Origin: Lachnospiraceae bacterium
Lineage (GTDB): Bacteria > Bacillota > Clostridia > Lachnospirales > Lachnospiraceae
NCBI GenBank assembly: GCA_016285265.1
Contig: JAEEQL010000002.1
Span: 1 to 62,026 of the forward strand
Direction: 5' to 3'
Length of the DNA stretch: 62,026 nt
This document shows, one piece after another, positions 27,612-36,650 of this stretch. The position numbers and the translations under genes were made by a program. The notes beneath the pieces were generated by a model. It worked only from the letters and a program-made list of their open reading frames with translations, did not search any database and was not told where the DNA came from. Every line of letters starts with the position of its first letter. The first letter of the stretch is position 1.

Positions 27612-27872
27612 ATGATCACAAGAACCGTTAACGTTAAACTGCCCAAGAATCTTTCAGCAAGCCCTGTCGCACTTCTTGTACAGAAAGCAAGCAAGTTCGA
27701 CAGCATCATCTATATCGAGTCCGGCGAAAGAAAGGTAAATGCCAAGTCCATCATGGGAATGATGAGCATCGCTCTCGATGAGGGAGATGAACTCATGATC
27801 AGATGCGACGGAGATGATGAGAGTGACGCTCTCAGCACCGTAGAGGGTTTCCTTACCGGCGTACAGGCATAA
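27612..27872 (+). CDS. Crh-like HPr paralogue (Ser15 in place of His15)
   Basis: An 86-residue HPr-fold protein. The active-site segment is KNLSASPVALLVQ where HPr has GLHARPAALLVQ, so His15 is Ser15 and Arg17 is Ser17. The regulatory site is intact: VNAKSIMGMMSIAL places Ser exactly at position 46. It should therefore not accept phosphate from enzyme I but can be a substrate of HprK, like Bacillus Crh, which has Gln15. Position after whiA matches crh in Bacillus. The likely role is corepressor or metabolic regulator in catabolite control. GAAGGGAG precedes the start. Confidence 0.92.
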   Translation: MITRTVNVKLPKNLSASPVALLVQKASKFDSIIYIESGERKVNAKSIMGMMSIALDEGDELMIRCDGDDESDALSTVEGFLTGVQA

Positions 27873-27888
27873 GGTTTATGTATATGAG

Positions 27889-27919
27889 ATCACGGAATCT
27901 TAAGATTCCGTGATTTTTT
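27889..27919 (+). terminator. Rho-independent terminator after the Crh-like gene
   Basis: A perfect palindrome of 26 bases (arm ATCACGGAATCTT) is followed by a T-run (TTTTT). It ends the hprK-to-crh cluster. Confidence 0.9.
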
Positions 27920-27974
27920 GTTGTTTTGATATCTTGTATATTGCTTTGAATTATCCGTATGGTATTATCGACTT

Positions 27975-28865
27975 ATGAAAAAGATGCTTTTTATCTACAA
28001 TCCCAAAGCAGGAAGAGGACGTATCCGTGAGGAGCTTGCGGATATTCTCGATATATTTGCGTCCGCAGGTTACGAGATAACGATCTATCCGACGCGCAGG
28101 AACGGCGATGCCGAGAAGGTTGCCGCCGAGCGTGAGTCCGACTTTAACATAGTTGCGTGCTGCGGAGGTGACGGAACCCTTGATGAGACCGTACGCGGCA
28201 TGATGAAGAACGAATACCGCACACCTCTGGGTTATATCCCCGCGGGTTCAACCAATGATTTCGGCGGTTCCCTCGCACTTCCCAAGGACATGCTCAAGTC
28301 CGCGGATATAATAATCCACGGCAAGAACAAGGCGGTCGATGTCGGACTCTTCAATAACGAAGCATTCGTGTACGTTGCGGCATTCGGAGCATTCACCGAG
28401 GTAAGCTACAGCACCGACCAGGATATGAAGAATGCGATAGGGCATTCCGCATACATCCTTGAGGGAATGAAGAGCTTCACCAAGATCAAGCCTTACCATG
28501 TGACCGTTGAGCACGACGGTGAGACAATAGACGGCAACTTCATTTACGGAATGGTCACCAATTCCGTCAGTGTCGGCGGTATCAAGGGTATCACGGGAGA
28601 GAATGTGGATCTTGCGGACGGACTCTTTGAGGTCAACCTCATAAAGGAGATCACCACACCGCTTGAATTCCAGAAGCTTTTAAATGCGCTTGCAACCGGC
28701 AATTACGGATTATCCGAGAATATCGTATCCTTCACATCGGGCAATATAAAGTTTTCATCCGAGAAGAAGATCGCGTGGACGCTGGACGGAGAGAACGGCG
28801 GCAAGCATAGCGAAGTCGAGATCGTCAACGTAAAGCAGGCGATCGATATCAGAGTCGCAGAGTAA
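27975..28865 (+). CDS. diacylglycerol kinase catalytic-domain (YegS/DgkB-like) lipid kinase
   Basis: A 296-residue protein. The DAGK domain motif is CCGGDGTLDETVRG (about 55-68), with IYNPKAGRG near the N-terminus and GYIPAGSTNDFGGSL (about 86-100). It phosphorylates a membrane lipid, probably diacylglycerol recycled from lipoteichoic acid or phospholipid turnover; the exact lipid is not known. It sits between two terminators and is likely a single-gene unit. Confidence 0.88.
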   Translation: MKKMLFIYNPKAGRGRIREELADILDIFASAGYEITIYPTRRNGDAEKVAAERESDFNIVACCGGDGTLDETVRGMMKNEYRTPLGYIPAGSTNDFGGSLALPKDMLKSADIIIHGKNKAVDVGLFNNEAFVYVAAFGAFTEVSYSTDQDMKNAIGHSAYILEGMKSFTKIKPYHVTVEHDGETIDGNFIYGMVTNSVSVGGIKGITGENVDLADGLFEVNLIKEITTPLEFQKLLNALATGNYGLSENIVSFTSGNIKFSSEKKIAWTLDGENGGKHSEVEIVNVKQAIDIRVAE

Positions 28866-28874
28866 AAACAAGGA

Positions 28875-28890
28875 AAACAAGGGGACGGTT
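28875..28890 (+). repeat. dispersed gene-end repeat, copy 1
   Basis: AAACAAGGGGACGGTT begins 10 bases after the lipid kinase stop. Related copies occur at 30652-30669 and 59005-59021. See findings. Confidence 0.5.
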
Positions 28891-28914
28891 GTAAATACCC
28901 CCATAAAAGGGAGG

Positions 28915-28948
28915 ATCCCGGGTATCATCAGATACCCGGGATTATTAT
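28915..28948 (+). terminator. probable terminator after the lipid kinase gene
   Basis: A perfect 12-bp stem, ATCCCGGGTATC with GATACCCGGGAT, and a 4-base loop are followed by TATTAT. The U-tract is weak but the stem is very stable. The remaining AT-rich bases up to 29113 hold no gene that I can support. Confidence 0.7.
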
Positions 28949-29113
28949 GAAAAAGATTATTATATATCACGAAGGGGTGGTAGTTCTTTTCTCGTTCTAT
29001 GGTTATATTCTACTTTGTAAAGATGTATAGACAATGTTTTTGGATTTAACAATAAGAAAATAAATTGTTAACAATCTATGAATAACAGGTATTTTTTTAT
29101 GCCCCGTAACGCC

Positions 29114-29959
29114 CTATTTTACGGCAAAATCAAATCTGACATACTCTGAAGTGCCGATGGATACAGGGTTTCCTTCCGAAAAGCCCAGTTTTTTAAGTAA
29201 ATTAACCGCTTTTGCGTTCTCCTTTTCGGTGAGACTCATTATTTCGTGTATATCATTTTCGGCTGCCCATGCAAGGATAGCACTGCAGACTTCATACGCA
29301 TAACCCTGATTCTGCCGGGGTTTTCCTATGACAAATCCGAGCTCGGGAGTGTCGAACCCTGCTCTTTCATCGAGCCCCGCACGTCCTATTATCTCACCCG
29401 TATCCTTTTTGACGACGGTCCAGATGCCGTGTCCGTAGATCTCATAGATAAGGTCGCGGTAATTATCGGTGTATTTTTCTTCCTCGCTTCTTTCCATCAG
29501 ATCCTCGGTAAAGCGCGTGATGTCAGGATCTGCGTAGATCCTGTAGAATTCGTCCAGGTCATCTGCGGATGTTTCTTTTATGACACACCTGTCGGTTTCT
29601 AATATATCCCAGGGGATCTTCTTAAGTCTTCTGTAGATCTTCTCCAGTTCTTCGGGATCGAAGTCCTCGGGATCAAAAGCACCTTCACCTTCGAGTACGT
29701 ATTTAGCGCCGTCGAAGAAGGTGCTGCCGCTGTAATATAGTGTGTCGACATAGACGACAAAAGGAACGCCTCTTTCCGCGAGCGCCTTAAGGTCCGTATC
29801 AGGCGAAGCGATATAAAGAATCCCCTCATCCGCCGGCTGTGGCTTTCCTTCAGCGGTGGGTGCTCCTGCCAAAGCTGTGACGGCTGCGTCTTCTTTTGCG
29901 CCGGGAGCGGCGCTGCTCAGTACTGTTATATTTTTGAGATAGTGAATGCGCTGTTTCAT
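29114..29959 (-). CDS. GNAT-family N-acetyltransferase with extra N-terminal domain
   Basis: A 281-residue protein. Residues 118-280 form an Acetyltransf_3-type GNAT domain: TDRCVIKETSADDLDEFYRIYADPDITRF, then DTGEIIGRAGLDE, the acetyl-CoA loop VIGKPRQNQGYAYEV and KAVNLLKKLGF. Residues 1-110 contain an Ala/Pro-rich stretch (about 16-44) and a short segment ILYIASPDTDLKALAERGVPFVVYV that I do not recognise. The substrate is unknown; this subgroup includes ribosomal-protein (RimJ-like) acetyltransferases. It is divergent from the cyclophilin gene. Confidence 0.8.
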   Translation of the reverse strand: MKQRIHYLKNITVLSSAAPGAKEDAAVTALAGAPTAEGKPQPADEGILYIASPDTDLKALAERGVPFVVYVDTLYYSGSTFFDGAKYVLEGEGAFDPEDFDPEELEKIYRRLKKIPWDILETDRCVIKETSADDLDEFYRIYADPDITRFTEDLMERSEEEKYTDNYRDLIYEIYGHGIWTVVKKDTGEIIGRAGLDERAGFDTPELGFVIGKPRQNQGYAYEVCSAILAWAAENDIHEIMSLTEKENAKAVNLLKKLGFSEGNPVSIGTSEYVRFDFAVK

Positions 29960-29967
29960 GTTATAAT
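29959..29967 (+). promoter_or_regulatory. extended -10 promoter for the cyclophilin gene
   Basis: TGTTATAAT fits an extended -10 (TG-N-TATAAT). It lies 40 bp before the cyclophilin ATG and overlaps the start of the divergent acetyltransferase gene. No good -35 is seen at the right spacing. Confidence 0.6.
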
Positions 29968-30006
29968 ACAGAAGTCTTTTTAAAATGCATTTAGAAAGGA
30001 AATATT

Positions 30007-30543
30007 ATGTCAGAGAATAAAAATCCCCTTGTAACATTTACCATGGAGGACGGCTCGGTGATGAAGGCTGAGCTTTATCCCGATATCGCTCCACAGTCAG
30101 TTTACAATTTTATCAGCCTTATATCAAAAGGATTCTACAACGGACTTACCTTCCACCGTGTCATCCCCGGATTCATGATCCAGGGCGGCGATCCCGACGG
30201 CATCGGAACAGGCGGCCCCGGATACAGCATCAAGGGCGAGTTTGCAAGCAACGGCTTTGAGAACAACCTTAAGCACACCGAGGGAGTTCTTTCCATGGCT
30301 CGTTCCATGTTCCCGGATTCCGCGGGAAGCCAGTTCTTCCTCATGCACAAGACCTCACCCCATCTTGACGGTGATTATGCCGCATTCGGCAAGGTCATCG
30401 AGGGACTTGAGATCGTTGACAAGATCGCACAGACTCCCACCGATTTCAGGGACAAGCCCCTCACTCCCCAGGTAATGAAGACCGTTACCGTTGAAACCTT
30501 CGGAGTGGACTATCCCGAACCCGACAAGCTTCCCGATATGTGA
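30007..30543 (+). CDS. cyclophilin-type peptidyl-prolyl cis-trans isomerase
   Basis: A 178-residue cytoplasmic cyclophilin. Catalytic and binding residues are visible in FHRVIPGFMIQGGDPDGIGTGGPGYSIKGEF, LSMARSMFPDSAGSQFFLMH and LDGDYAAFGKVIEGLEIVDKI. It assists protein folding by isomerising X-Pro bonds. A strong AAAGGA ribosome site lies 6 bases before the ATG. It forms its own transcription unit between an extended -10 promoter and a terminator. Confidence 0.95.
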   Translation: MSENKNPLVTFTMEDGSVMKAELYPDIAPQSVYNFISLISKGFYNGLTFHRVIPGFMIQGGDPDGIGTGGPGYSIKGEFASNGFENNLKHTEGVLSMARSMFPDSAGSQFFLMHKTSPHLDGDYAAFGKVIEGLEIVDKIAQTPTDFRDKPLTPQVMKTVTVETFGVDYPEPDKLPDM

Positions 30544-30592
30544 TGAACCATATCCGCGGTAAGACGCCGCGACAGTCGATCTGAAATAATTA

Positions 30593-30624
30593 ACGGAGCG
30601 CCTTTTTACGGTCGCTCCGTTTTT
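30593..30624 (+). terminator. Rho-independent terminator after the cyclophilin gene
   Basis: The stem ACGGAGCG/CGCTCCGT with a 12-base loop is followed by TTTT. It may also serve the convergent esterase gene, with a weaker U-tract on that strand. Confidence 0.85.
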
Positions 30625-30651
30625 GCATTCATATCATTTGGGTGAACGGAG

Positions 30652-30669
30652 GAACCGTCCCCCTGTTTA
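30652..30669 (-). repeat. dispersed gene-end repeat, copy 2
   Basis: On the minus strand TAAACAGGGGGACGGTTC begins with the esterase stop codon itself. It matches copies 1 and 3 at most positions. Confidence 0.5.
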
Positions 30670-32262
30670 GAGGGAGAACTGCGACACGAACTTCCATGCG
30701 TTCTCGCAGCTGTGCTGTCTGCACTCGTGCTGCTGGCCGCTGACGGAAGCGAATACGGTCCTGCATACACCGTCTTCGGATTCGTAGAAGCGTTCGGTAA
30801 GGTAGCTGTCTTTTGATTCGTTGTAGACCTTTTCGGTCTTTTCGGCGGGTATTCCGTAGTATTTATCTTCCCAGGAATCTTTCTTTTCGAAATCTACATC
30901 AAACTTGACTTTCAGCTTGTTGACTTCCGCTACATACTGTACTCTGTCGAGACAGGTCTCGGCCTGATTCGGAAGCTCGGGAAGGGGTGAATCCTCACCG
31001 CCTGAGTAGAAGACGGGCTTTGCGACGGTCATATTGAGCCTCTCATCGCCGAGTGAAAGTCCCCAGGGATTTTCCTTGATGGGGAAGAGAGCGCTGCAGG
31101 GCATGAATCCGGCGAAGCTTTCGGGGTACTCCTGATACAGATCCCAGGTCTTGCCGCTTCCCATGGAGAAGCCTGTTGCGTAGATCCTCTTTTCATCGAT
31201 ATTGTATTTCTTTTTCAGATCAGCGATGACATCCATTACCTCGGTTGCGGTAACGGAGAGGTGATCGTCGATCGATACGAAAAGGAAACCGTACTTATGG
31301 CAGATCTCCCACCATCCGGCTACGAATGTAAGATACATGGAAGTGTCTCCGCCGCCGTGGAAGCCCATTACAAGGGGAACGGGTCCCTTATCCATTATGC
31401 CGTTATTGTAATATGCGAAGTAGCCGACCTTGTGGGAGGGAACATCCTTGTACTTCCACTTGTTGTCAGGGGAGGTCTTGACCTCTGTGCAGCCGGGCTC
31501 CTCGGTCATGCCCAGCTCTTCAAAGTCGGGCTCGATCTCGATATGGCCGCACCACATCTTGAACTTCCTTACGAAGTTCTTAAAGTCAGCCTTGTAGTCT
31601 GCGGTTTCCTTTACCAGGAGGTTCTCGCAGCCCTCGAATGCCTTGTTGACCTCGGCGCTGTTGCCTACGCTTAAGATCGCAATGTCCTTCCTTTCAACGG
31701 TGGGAACGAAGCTGAGTCTTTCCATGGAGCACATTGCGGGAGTGATCTCACCGGGTCCCCAGAGATACTGGCCCTCGACTGTCTTAAGGAGATTTCTTGC
31801 AACATAGTCTGCGGACTTTCCGTAGCTGTAGATGTCCGCCCTGAAGATCGCGCCCCTTATGTAGTAGCCCTTGAACTCATGGGTGAAGAAATCGTTGAGT
31901 TCTACGAGGCCGTCATTGTACTCGGGATGCATCCTGCCGTGGGAGATGATCTCCTTATAGAGCTCGATGTCGGCACTGTCCCATCCTCCATCGCAGGTGG
32001 GATATACGAAAAGGACCATCGAATCTGCTGCGGCGGCTATATCCGCAAGTCCGGTTTCCTTTGCAAAAGAAACAGCGCTCTCGATGCTCATTCTCTCCTC
32101 TTCGAAGACAAGCATATAGGGCGCCCTGAATGTATAATTATTGACCTGTGAATCGATATCGTTATCGGGAAGATAGGCCTTGAGATAGAAATTATCGTAG
32201 GTCTGCTCCCAGTATTTTCCTCCTGAAACGGTCTTTACTTCCGGTCTGGTCATTACTGTCAT
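30667..32262 (-). CDS. PHB-depolymerase/CE1-like alpha/beta hydrolase esterase
   Basis: A 531-residue protein with no signal peptide. The C-terminal part (about 285-525) is an alpha/beta hydrolase: oxyanion region [15 protein letters not shown], nucleophile [11 protein letters not shown], a likely Asp in SGGEDSPLP and a likely His in [10 protein letters not shown]. The N-terminal 250 residues are not recognised. Related proteins are annotated as polyhydroxybutyrate-depolymerase-family or feruloyl/acetyl esterases, so removal of ester groups from plant oligosaccharides is possible but unproven. The ATG at 32262 is chosen for its AGGAGG 6 bases upstream; the ORF track starts 17 codons earlier. 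Confidence 0.78.
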   Translation of the reverse strand: MTVMTRPEVKTVSGGKYWEQTYDNFYLKAYLPDNDIDSQVNNYTFRAPYMLVFEEERMSIESAVSFAKETGLADIAAAADSMVLFVYPTCDGGWDSADIELYKEIISHGRMHPEYNDGLVELNDFFTHEFKGYYIRGAIFRADIYSYGKSADYVARNLLKTVEGQYLWGPGEITPAMCSMERLSFVPTVERKDIAILSVGNSAEVNKAFEGCENLLVKETADYKADFKNFVRKFKMWCGHIEIEPDFEELGMTEEPGCTEVKTSPDNKWKYKDVPSHKVGYFAYYNNGIMDKGPVPLVMGFHGGGDTSMYLTFVAGWWEICHKYGFLFVSIDDHLSVTATEVMDVIADLKKKYNIDEKRIYATGFSMGSGKTWDLYQEYPESFAGFMPCSALFPIKENPWGLSLGDERLNMTVAKPVFYSGGEDSPLPELPNQAETCLDRVQYVAEVNKLKVKFDVDFEKKDSWEDKYYGIPAEKTEKVYNESKDSYLTERFYESEDGVCRTVFASVSGQQHECRQHSCENAWKFVSQFSL

Positions 32263-32321
32263 GATGTTCCTCCTGAGAATTGTTTTGGATCCGTCCGGGA
32301 CCTTCCGCACCACTGCGGAGA

Positions 32322-32864
32322 TCAGCTGTCCTGCGTATCTTCCGGCTGTGATGATTCTTCTGCGAGGGCTTCGGCCTCACGCTTTGCCGCCATTTTGGCC
32401 GCTTTGGTCTCGGCTCTCATCCTGACGAAAAATTCGGTAAGCAGCGCGCTGCACTGTTCGGCGAGCACTCCCGTCACGGTCTCGCATGTGTGTGTGAAAG
32501 CCTCGTTGTTAAGGATGTTGGTCACGGTACCGCAGCTTCCCGATTTGGGGCTTGTGGTTCCGATGACAACCTTGGGGATCCGGGCCTGGACACATGCACC
32601 CGCACACATCTGGCAGGGTTCCAGCGTCACATACATCGTGCAGTCCTCGAGTCTCCAGTCGTGAAGTTTTGCACAGGCCTTTTTGATGGCAATCATCTCG
32701 GCATGCGAAAGCGTGGAATGATCGGTATTTCGCCTGTTGTAACCGCGTCCTATGATCTTCCCTTCGTGAACTATGATGCAGCCTATGGGCACTTCACCGG
32801 CTTCGAAGGCTTTTTCGGCCAGTTTCAGTGCCTTTTTCATGTATTTTTCGTCTTCTGTAAGCAT
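32322..32864 (-). CDS. tadA: tRNA-specific adenosine deaminase
   Basis: A 180-residue deaminase converting A34 to inosine in tRNA-Arg. The zinc and catalytic residues are in [11 protein letters not shown] and [14 protein letters not shown]. The domain occupies residues 5-150, and the last 30 residues are an Ala/Glu-rich tail not found in the short forms. It lies 59 bp upstream of the esterase on the same strand and may share a transcript. Confidence 0.94.
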   Translation of the reverse strand: MLTEDEKYMKKALKLAEKAFEAGEVPIGCIIVHEGKIIGRGYNRRNTDHSTLSHAEMIAIKKACAKLHDWRLEDCTMYVTLEPCQMCAGACVQARIPKVVIGTTSPKSGSCGTVTNILNNEAFTHTCETVTGVLAEQCSALLTEFFVRMRAETKAAKMAAKREAEALAEESSQPEDTQDS

Positions 32865-32909
32865 ACTTATACTGTATTCGCGGGCGACGGTTTTGTAAAG
32901 TAAGAAATC

Positions 32910-32938
32910 TTGTAAACACTGAGCTTTTAAGCTATCAT
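32910..32938 (+). promoter_or_regulatory. promoter for cysE
   Basis: -35 TTGTAA, a 17-bp spacer and -10 TATCAT, 37 bp before the cysE start. Confidence 0.65.
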
Positions 32939-32975
32939 AAGAGACAGGTTTTTGCCGTGATCGGAGGAACTTTTT

Positions 32976-33872
32976 ATGGAAAAAGAAAAGAAAAATCTTG
33001 AACTTGAAAATATAGTATCGACCATACTTGCGGATTACAAAGAAGACAGGATAATCAACAGAACGGATATATCCGACCAGCCCGACAGGGATACTGTCAT
33101 CGACATTCTCGGCAAGGTCATCAAGATGATCTTCCCGGGATATATCCGCGAAAAGAGTTATAAATTCTATAATCTCTCAAGCCGTCTCACAGTGCTTACC
33201 GAGGATATAATATATAACCTCAAGAAGCAGATCGCCATTTCCCTTATCCAGAAGCCCGAATATTCCGGAGCGTCATATGAGGAAAGATCTGTTGTTGCCG
33301 GGGAGCTTACCGATAAGTTCATGCTAAGGATCCCCGTTATCAGGGAGTATGTCGAGACGGATGTACAGGCCTTCTACGAGGGAGATCCCGCCGCATATAA
33401 CCATAGCGAGATAATCCTCTGCTATCCCGGACTCAGAGCGATCGTGACCGCGAGGATCGCTCATGAGCTTTTCGTTCTCGGCGTTCCCCTTATCCCCAGG
33501 ATGATGACGGAGCATGCACATTCCCGCACGGGAATCGATATCCATCCCGGCGCAACTATAGGAAAGTATTTCTTTATCGACCACGGAACAGGTATCGTTG
33601 TCGGTGAGACGACCATCATAGGTGATTACGTCAAGATCTATCAGGGCGTTACCATCGGTGCTCTTTCGACAAGGGGAGGCCAGACTCTCAAGGGTAAGAA
33701 GCGCCATCCCACCATCGAGGACAGGGTTACCATCTATGCCGGAGCTTCGATACTCGGCGGCGAGACGGTCATCGGTCACGATGCGATCATCGGTTCGAAC
33801 ACCTTCATCACATCGTCGGTGGAAGCCGGTGCAAGGGTAAGCTTCCAGGATAAGAATAAGTGCTCGGATTGA
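32976..33872 (+). CDS. cysE: serine O-acetyltransferase (EpsC/CysE type)
   Basis: A 298-residue enzyme making O-acetylserine for cysteine synthesis. The N-terminal helical domain (1-180) is followed by a left-handed beta helix of hexapeptide repeats with the catalytic signature HAHSRTGIDIHPGATIGKYFFIDHGTGIVVGET and GAGASI-like turns in IYAGASILGGETVIGHDAIIGSN. The C-terminal tail ends in DKNKCSD. A GGAGG ribosome site precedes the ATG. The cysteine desulfurase and thiI genes lie 7-11 kb downstream. Confidence 0.93.
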   Translation: MEKEKKNLELENIVSTILADYKEDRIINRTDISDQPDRDTVIDILGKVIKMIFPGYIREKSYKFYNLSSRLTVLTEDIIYNLKKQIAISLIQKPEYSGASYEERSVVAGELTDKFMLRIPVIREYVETDVQAFYEGDPAAYNHSEIILCYPGLRAIVTARIAHELFVLGVPLIPRMMTEHAHSRTGIDIHPGATIGKYFFIDHGTGIVVGETTIIGDYVKIYQGVTIGALSTRGGQTLKGKKRHPTIEDRVTIYAGASILGGETVIGHDAIIGSNTFITSSVEAGARVSFQDKNKCSD

Positions 33873-33894
33873 TACGAAGCGGAAAAGAAAAGCA

Positions 33895-34932
33895 ATGAAG
33901 TGGGTCAGATTCAGGATCAAAACAAATACGGATGCGGAAGATATCATTATCAGCGATCTGTATGACATAGGACTTGAGGGAGCACAGATCGAGGACAAGG
34001 TTCCTCTTTCACCCCTCGACAAGGAGCAGATGTTCGTCGACATCCTTCCCGATTTCGGGGATGACGACGGAACGGCGGTGCTCAATTTCTTTGTGGAGAT
34101 GGACGACGACGGTCTTCTCATCATGGGCGGAGAACCCGAAGCGGGAACCATGACCATCGGAGCGGCAAATACCGCAGGCGATATCAGGAAGGTTTCCAAG
34201 GAAGAGGTTCTCGCAGGTATTAACGAAGTCCTCGATGATATAAGGTCGTACATGGACATAGGAGAAGGGACCGTTGAGGTAAGCGAGACCGAGGATATCG
34301 ACTGGCTCAACAACTGGAAGAATTTCTTCCACTCTTTTGAAGTGGATGACATACTTGTTATTCCTTCCTGGGAGGATGTTCCCGAAGGAGATACGCATAA
34401 GTTTGTTCTTCATATCGATCCCGGCACCGCTTTCGGAACCGGAATGCATGATACGACACAGCTCTGCATCAGGAATATCAGAAAGCATGTAAAGGAAGGC
34501 GACAGGCTCCTTGATATAGGTACGGGAAGCGGAATACTTGCGATCCTGGGTCTTATGTTCGGCGCCGGCTTCGCTTACGGAACCGACCTTGATCCCTGCG
34601 CGGAAGAGGCTGTCAGGGAAAACTGTGAGAACAACGGTATCGCTCAGGAAAGCTTCAGGCTTGTAATCGGAAATATCGCATCTGATGAGGACATACAAAA
34701 TGACGCGGGTGTCGGAACATACGACATAGTCGTTGCCAACATTCTTGCCGAGGTTCTCGAGGTGATCACACCCTGCGTTCCGAAGATGCTCAAGGAAGGC
34801 GGTATCTATATCACTTCCGGTATCCTGAATGAGAAGGAAAGCATTGTCACCGCCGCAATGGAAAAGGCGGGACTGAAGGTCCTTGATATAACAAGGCAGG
34901 GAGAGTGGAGCTCCGTTACGGCTGTCAAATGA
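33895..34932 (+). CDS. prmA: ribosomal protein L11 methyltransferase
   Basis: A 345-residue SAM enzyme. The N-terminal substrate-recognition domain includes MKWVRFRIKTNTDAEDIISDLYDIGLEGAQIED-like sequence, with an acidic insertion at about 40-115. The C-terminal methyltransferase domain has HIDPGTAFGTGMHDTTQLC, LLDIGTGSGILAI and VVANILAEV. Length is somewhat above the usual 300 because of that insertion. The stop overlaps the rsmE start by four bases; the prmA-rsmE pair is conserved in Firmicutes. Confidence 0.94.
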   Translation: MKWVRFRIKTNTDAEDIIISDLYDIGLEGAQIEDKVPLSPLDKEQMFVDILPDFGDDDGTAVLNFFVEMDDDGLLIMGGEPEAGTMTIGAANTAGDIRKVSKEEVLAGINEVLDDIRSYMDIGEGTVEVSETEDIDWLNNWKNFFHSFEVDDILVIPSWEDVPEGDTHKFVLHIDPGTAFGTGMHDTTQLCIRNIRKHVKEGDRLLDIGTGSGILAILGLMFGAGFAYGTDLDPCAEEAVRENCENNGIAQESFRLVIGNIASDEDIQNDAGVGTYDIVVANILAEVLEVITPCVPKMLKEGGIYITSGILNEKESIVTAAMEKAGLKVLDITRQGEWSSVTAVK

Positions 34933-35675
34933 CTCAGGTATTTGCAGATCAGTCACAGATAAATACGGATACGCACCGGGTCATCATATCCGGTCCGGAC
35001 CATAACCATATCAAAAACGTTCTCCGTATGAAGCCGGGTGAAGAGATCAGTGTAAGATGTGACGGCGTTCCTAAGGAGTACAGATGCGGGATACTGGAAT
35101 ATACCGATTCGGAGGTCATCTGCGAGATAAGATTCGTCAAGGAAGATGACACAGAGCTTCCCGTTAAGGTTACGGTCTACCAGGCGCTCTGCAAGGGCGA
35201 CAAGATGGAGACCGTGATACAGAAGTGCGTTGAGCTCGGAGCGGTAAGATTTGTTCCCGTAGCGACATCGAGATGCGTTGTAAAGCTCGATGACAAAAAG
35301 GCCGGGAGCAAGGTCGCAAGATGGCAGCAGATAGCGGAGAGTGCAGCGGAGCAGAGTAAGCGCGGTATCATTCCAAATGTCGGCCCCGTCATGAACTTTG
35401 ATGCGGCGATCGCGGATGCGAAAGCCCTTGATCATATCTTCATTCCGTACGAGCTTGCCGAGGATATGACGAAGACCAGGGAACTCTTTTCCGGGATAAA
35501 GCCGGGAAGCAGCGTAGGGATTTTCATCGGTCCCGAGGGCGGCTTTGATGAAAAGGAAGTCGCGAAAGCGCAAAGTTCCGGAGTGCTTCCGGTAACGCTC
35601 GGACGAAGGATCCTGCGGACCGAAACCGCAGCGATGTGCATAATGAGCTGGTTCGTTTATATGTTTGAATCCTGA
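34929..35675 (+). CDS. rsmE: 16S rRNA (uracil1498-N3)-methyltransferase
   Basis: A 248-residue SPOUT-class enzyme. The N-terminal PUA-like domain has HNHIKNVLRMKPGEEISVRCDG. The knot region has IGPEGGFDEKEVAKA and LGRRILRTETAAM, which bind SAM. The ATG at 34929 is chosen because it overlaps the prmA stop (ATGA); the ORF track starts eight codons earlier inside prmA. A terminator begins at the stop codon. Confidence 0.94.
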   Translation: MTQVFADQSQINTDTHRVIISGPDHNHIKNVLRMKPGEEISVRCDGVPKEYRCGILEYTDSEVICEIRFVKEDDTELPVKVTVYQALCKGDKMETVIQKCVELGAVRFVPVATSRCVVKLDDKKAGSKVARWQQIAESAAEQSKRGIIPNVGPVMNFDAAIADAKALDHIFIPYELAEDMTKTRELFSGIKPGSSVGIFIGPEGGFDEKEVAKAQSSGVLPVTLGRRILRTETAAMCIMSWFVYMFES

Positions 35676-35702
35676 GAGGATGCCTGATGGCATCCTCTTT
35701 TT
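35676..35702 (+). terminator. Rho-independent terminator after rsmE
   Basis: The stem GAGGATGCC/GGCATCCTC with a 4-base loop is followed by TTTTT, immediately after the stop codon. Confidence 0.92.
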
Positions 35703-35704
35703 GT

Positions 35705-35735
35705 GCAACTTATGCAGGAGGTGTGGCAACTTACG
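35705..35735 (+). promoter_or_regulatory. direct-repeat operator, probable LytTR binding sites
   Basis: GCAACTTATG at 35705 and GCAACTTACG at 35726 match at 9 of 10 positions and are exactly 21 bp apart, two turns of the helix. LytTR-domain regulators bind such paired direct repeats, and a LytTR gene is the third gene of the operon starting 70 bp downstream. Autoregulation is inferred. Confidence 0.65.
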
Positions 35736-35804
35736 TCTTAAGGCATTGTTCCTTCTTTTTACGTCTGATAGTTTATGGTCACAGACAAGAAAGGAGACGT
35801 AAGT

Positions 35805-36650
35805 ATGATCAGATGCAGGGGAATAGAAAAGAGCTTTTCGGATAAAAAGGTATTATCGGGAATAGATCTCGATATAAAGGACGGACAGATATTCGGACTG
35901 CTCGGACCATCCGGTGCAGGCAAGACAACGCTCATTAAGATAATCACGGGACAGATTCGCTGCGACGGCGGATCCGCGATCATCATGGACAAGGAAGCAG
36001 GGGACCTTACGAGAGTGGATAACAGACGCATCGGTATCATGATGGACAACTTCGGGGTTTATGACAGATTCTCATGTACGGACAACCTGAAGGTATTCGC
36101 GGATATATACGGAACACCTTACGCGAAGATCGCAGAGAGTCTCGAACTTGTGGGACTTAAAGATGCCGCGAAAAAGAGTGCATCGGACCTTTCCAAGGGA
36201 ATGAGGGCAAGGCTTCAGCTTGCAAGGGTGTTCATGCATTCACCGGAGATCCTTTTCCTGGATGAGCCCACAAGCGGTCTCGATCCCCGTTCATCGAAGG
36301 CGATACACAATCTGATCCGTGACAGGAAAAAGGAAGGACGCACGATCTTCCTTACAACCCATAACATGGAAGAGGCATACGAACTCTGTGATACGGTCGC
36401 ACTGTTAAATGAAGGCCGCATCGTCGATGTGGGAGCGCCGGATGAGCTCTGCAGGAAATACGACAGCAGGAAGACGATAAGGGTGCACTTAATAACCGGT
36501 GAAGATATCGAACTTCCCTGCGGTGAAGACAGCGGAAAGAAGATCGGTGAGATGATAAGCGCGGGGAAGGTCATGACGATACATTCGTCGGAGCCCGACC
36601 TTGAAACGGTCTTTCTTGAACTTACCGGTAAGAAGCTGGAGGAGGATTAA
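35805..36650 (+). CDS. ABC transporter ATP-binding protein
   Basis: A 281-residue ATPase. Walker A is GPSGAGKTT, the signature is SDLSKGMRARLQLARVF, Walker B is ILFLDEPTSGLD and the switch histidine is in TTHNMEEAYELCD. The C-terminal 70 residues form the usual DrrA/NatA-like extension. It pairs with the ABC-2 permease that starts at the next base. AAGGAG lies 8 bases before the ATG at 35805, so the ORF-track start at 35775 is not used. The substrate is unknown. Operons of this layout with LytTR regulators may export peptides or antimicrobials. Confidence 0.88.
   Translation: MIRCRGIEKSFSDKKVLSGIDLDIKDGQIFGLLGPSGAGKTTLIKIITGQIRCDGGSAIIMDKEAGDLTRVDNRRIGIMMDNFGVYDRFSCTDNLKVFADIYGTPYAKIAESLELVGLKDAAKKSASDLSKGMRARLQLARVFMHSPEILFLDEPTSGLDPRSSKAIHNLIRDRKKEGRTIFLTTHNMEEAYELCDTVALLNEGRIVDVGAPDELCRKYDSRKTIRVHLITGEDIELPCGEDSGKKIGEMISAGKVMTIHSSEPDLETVFLELTGKKLEED

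Noticed and set aside
28947-29030. 27-codon ORF (MKKIIIYHEGVVVLF...) after the lipid kinase terminator
   Set aside because: No ribosome site, very short and no recognisable homologue.
33324-34956. Two long minus-strand ORFs opposite cysE and prmA
   Set aside because: Both are shadows of recognised genes and carry no motif or ribosome site.
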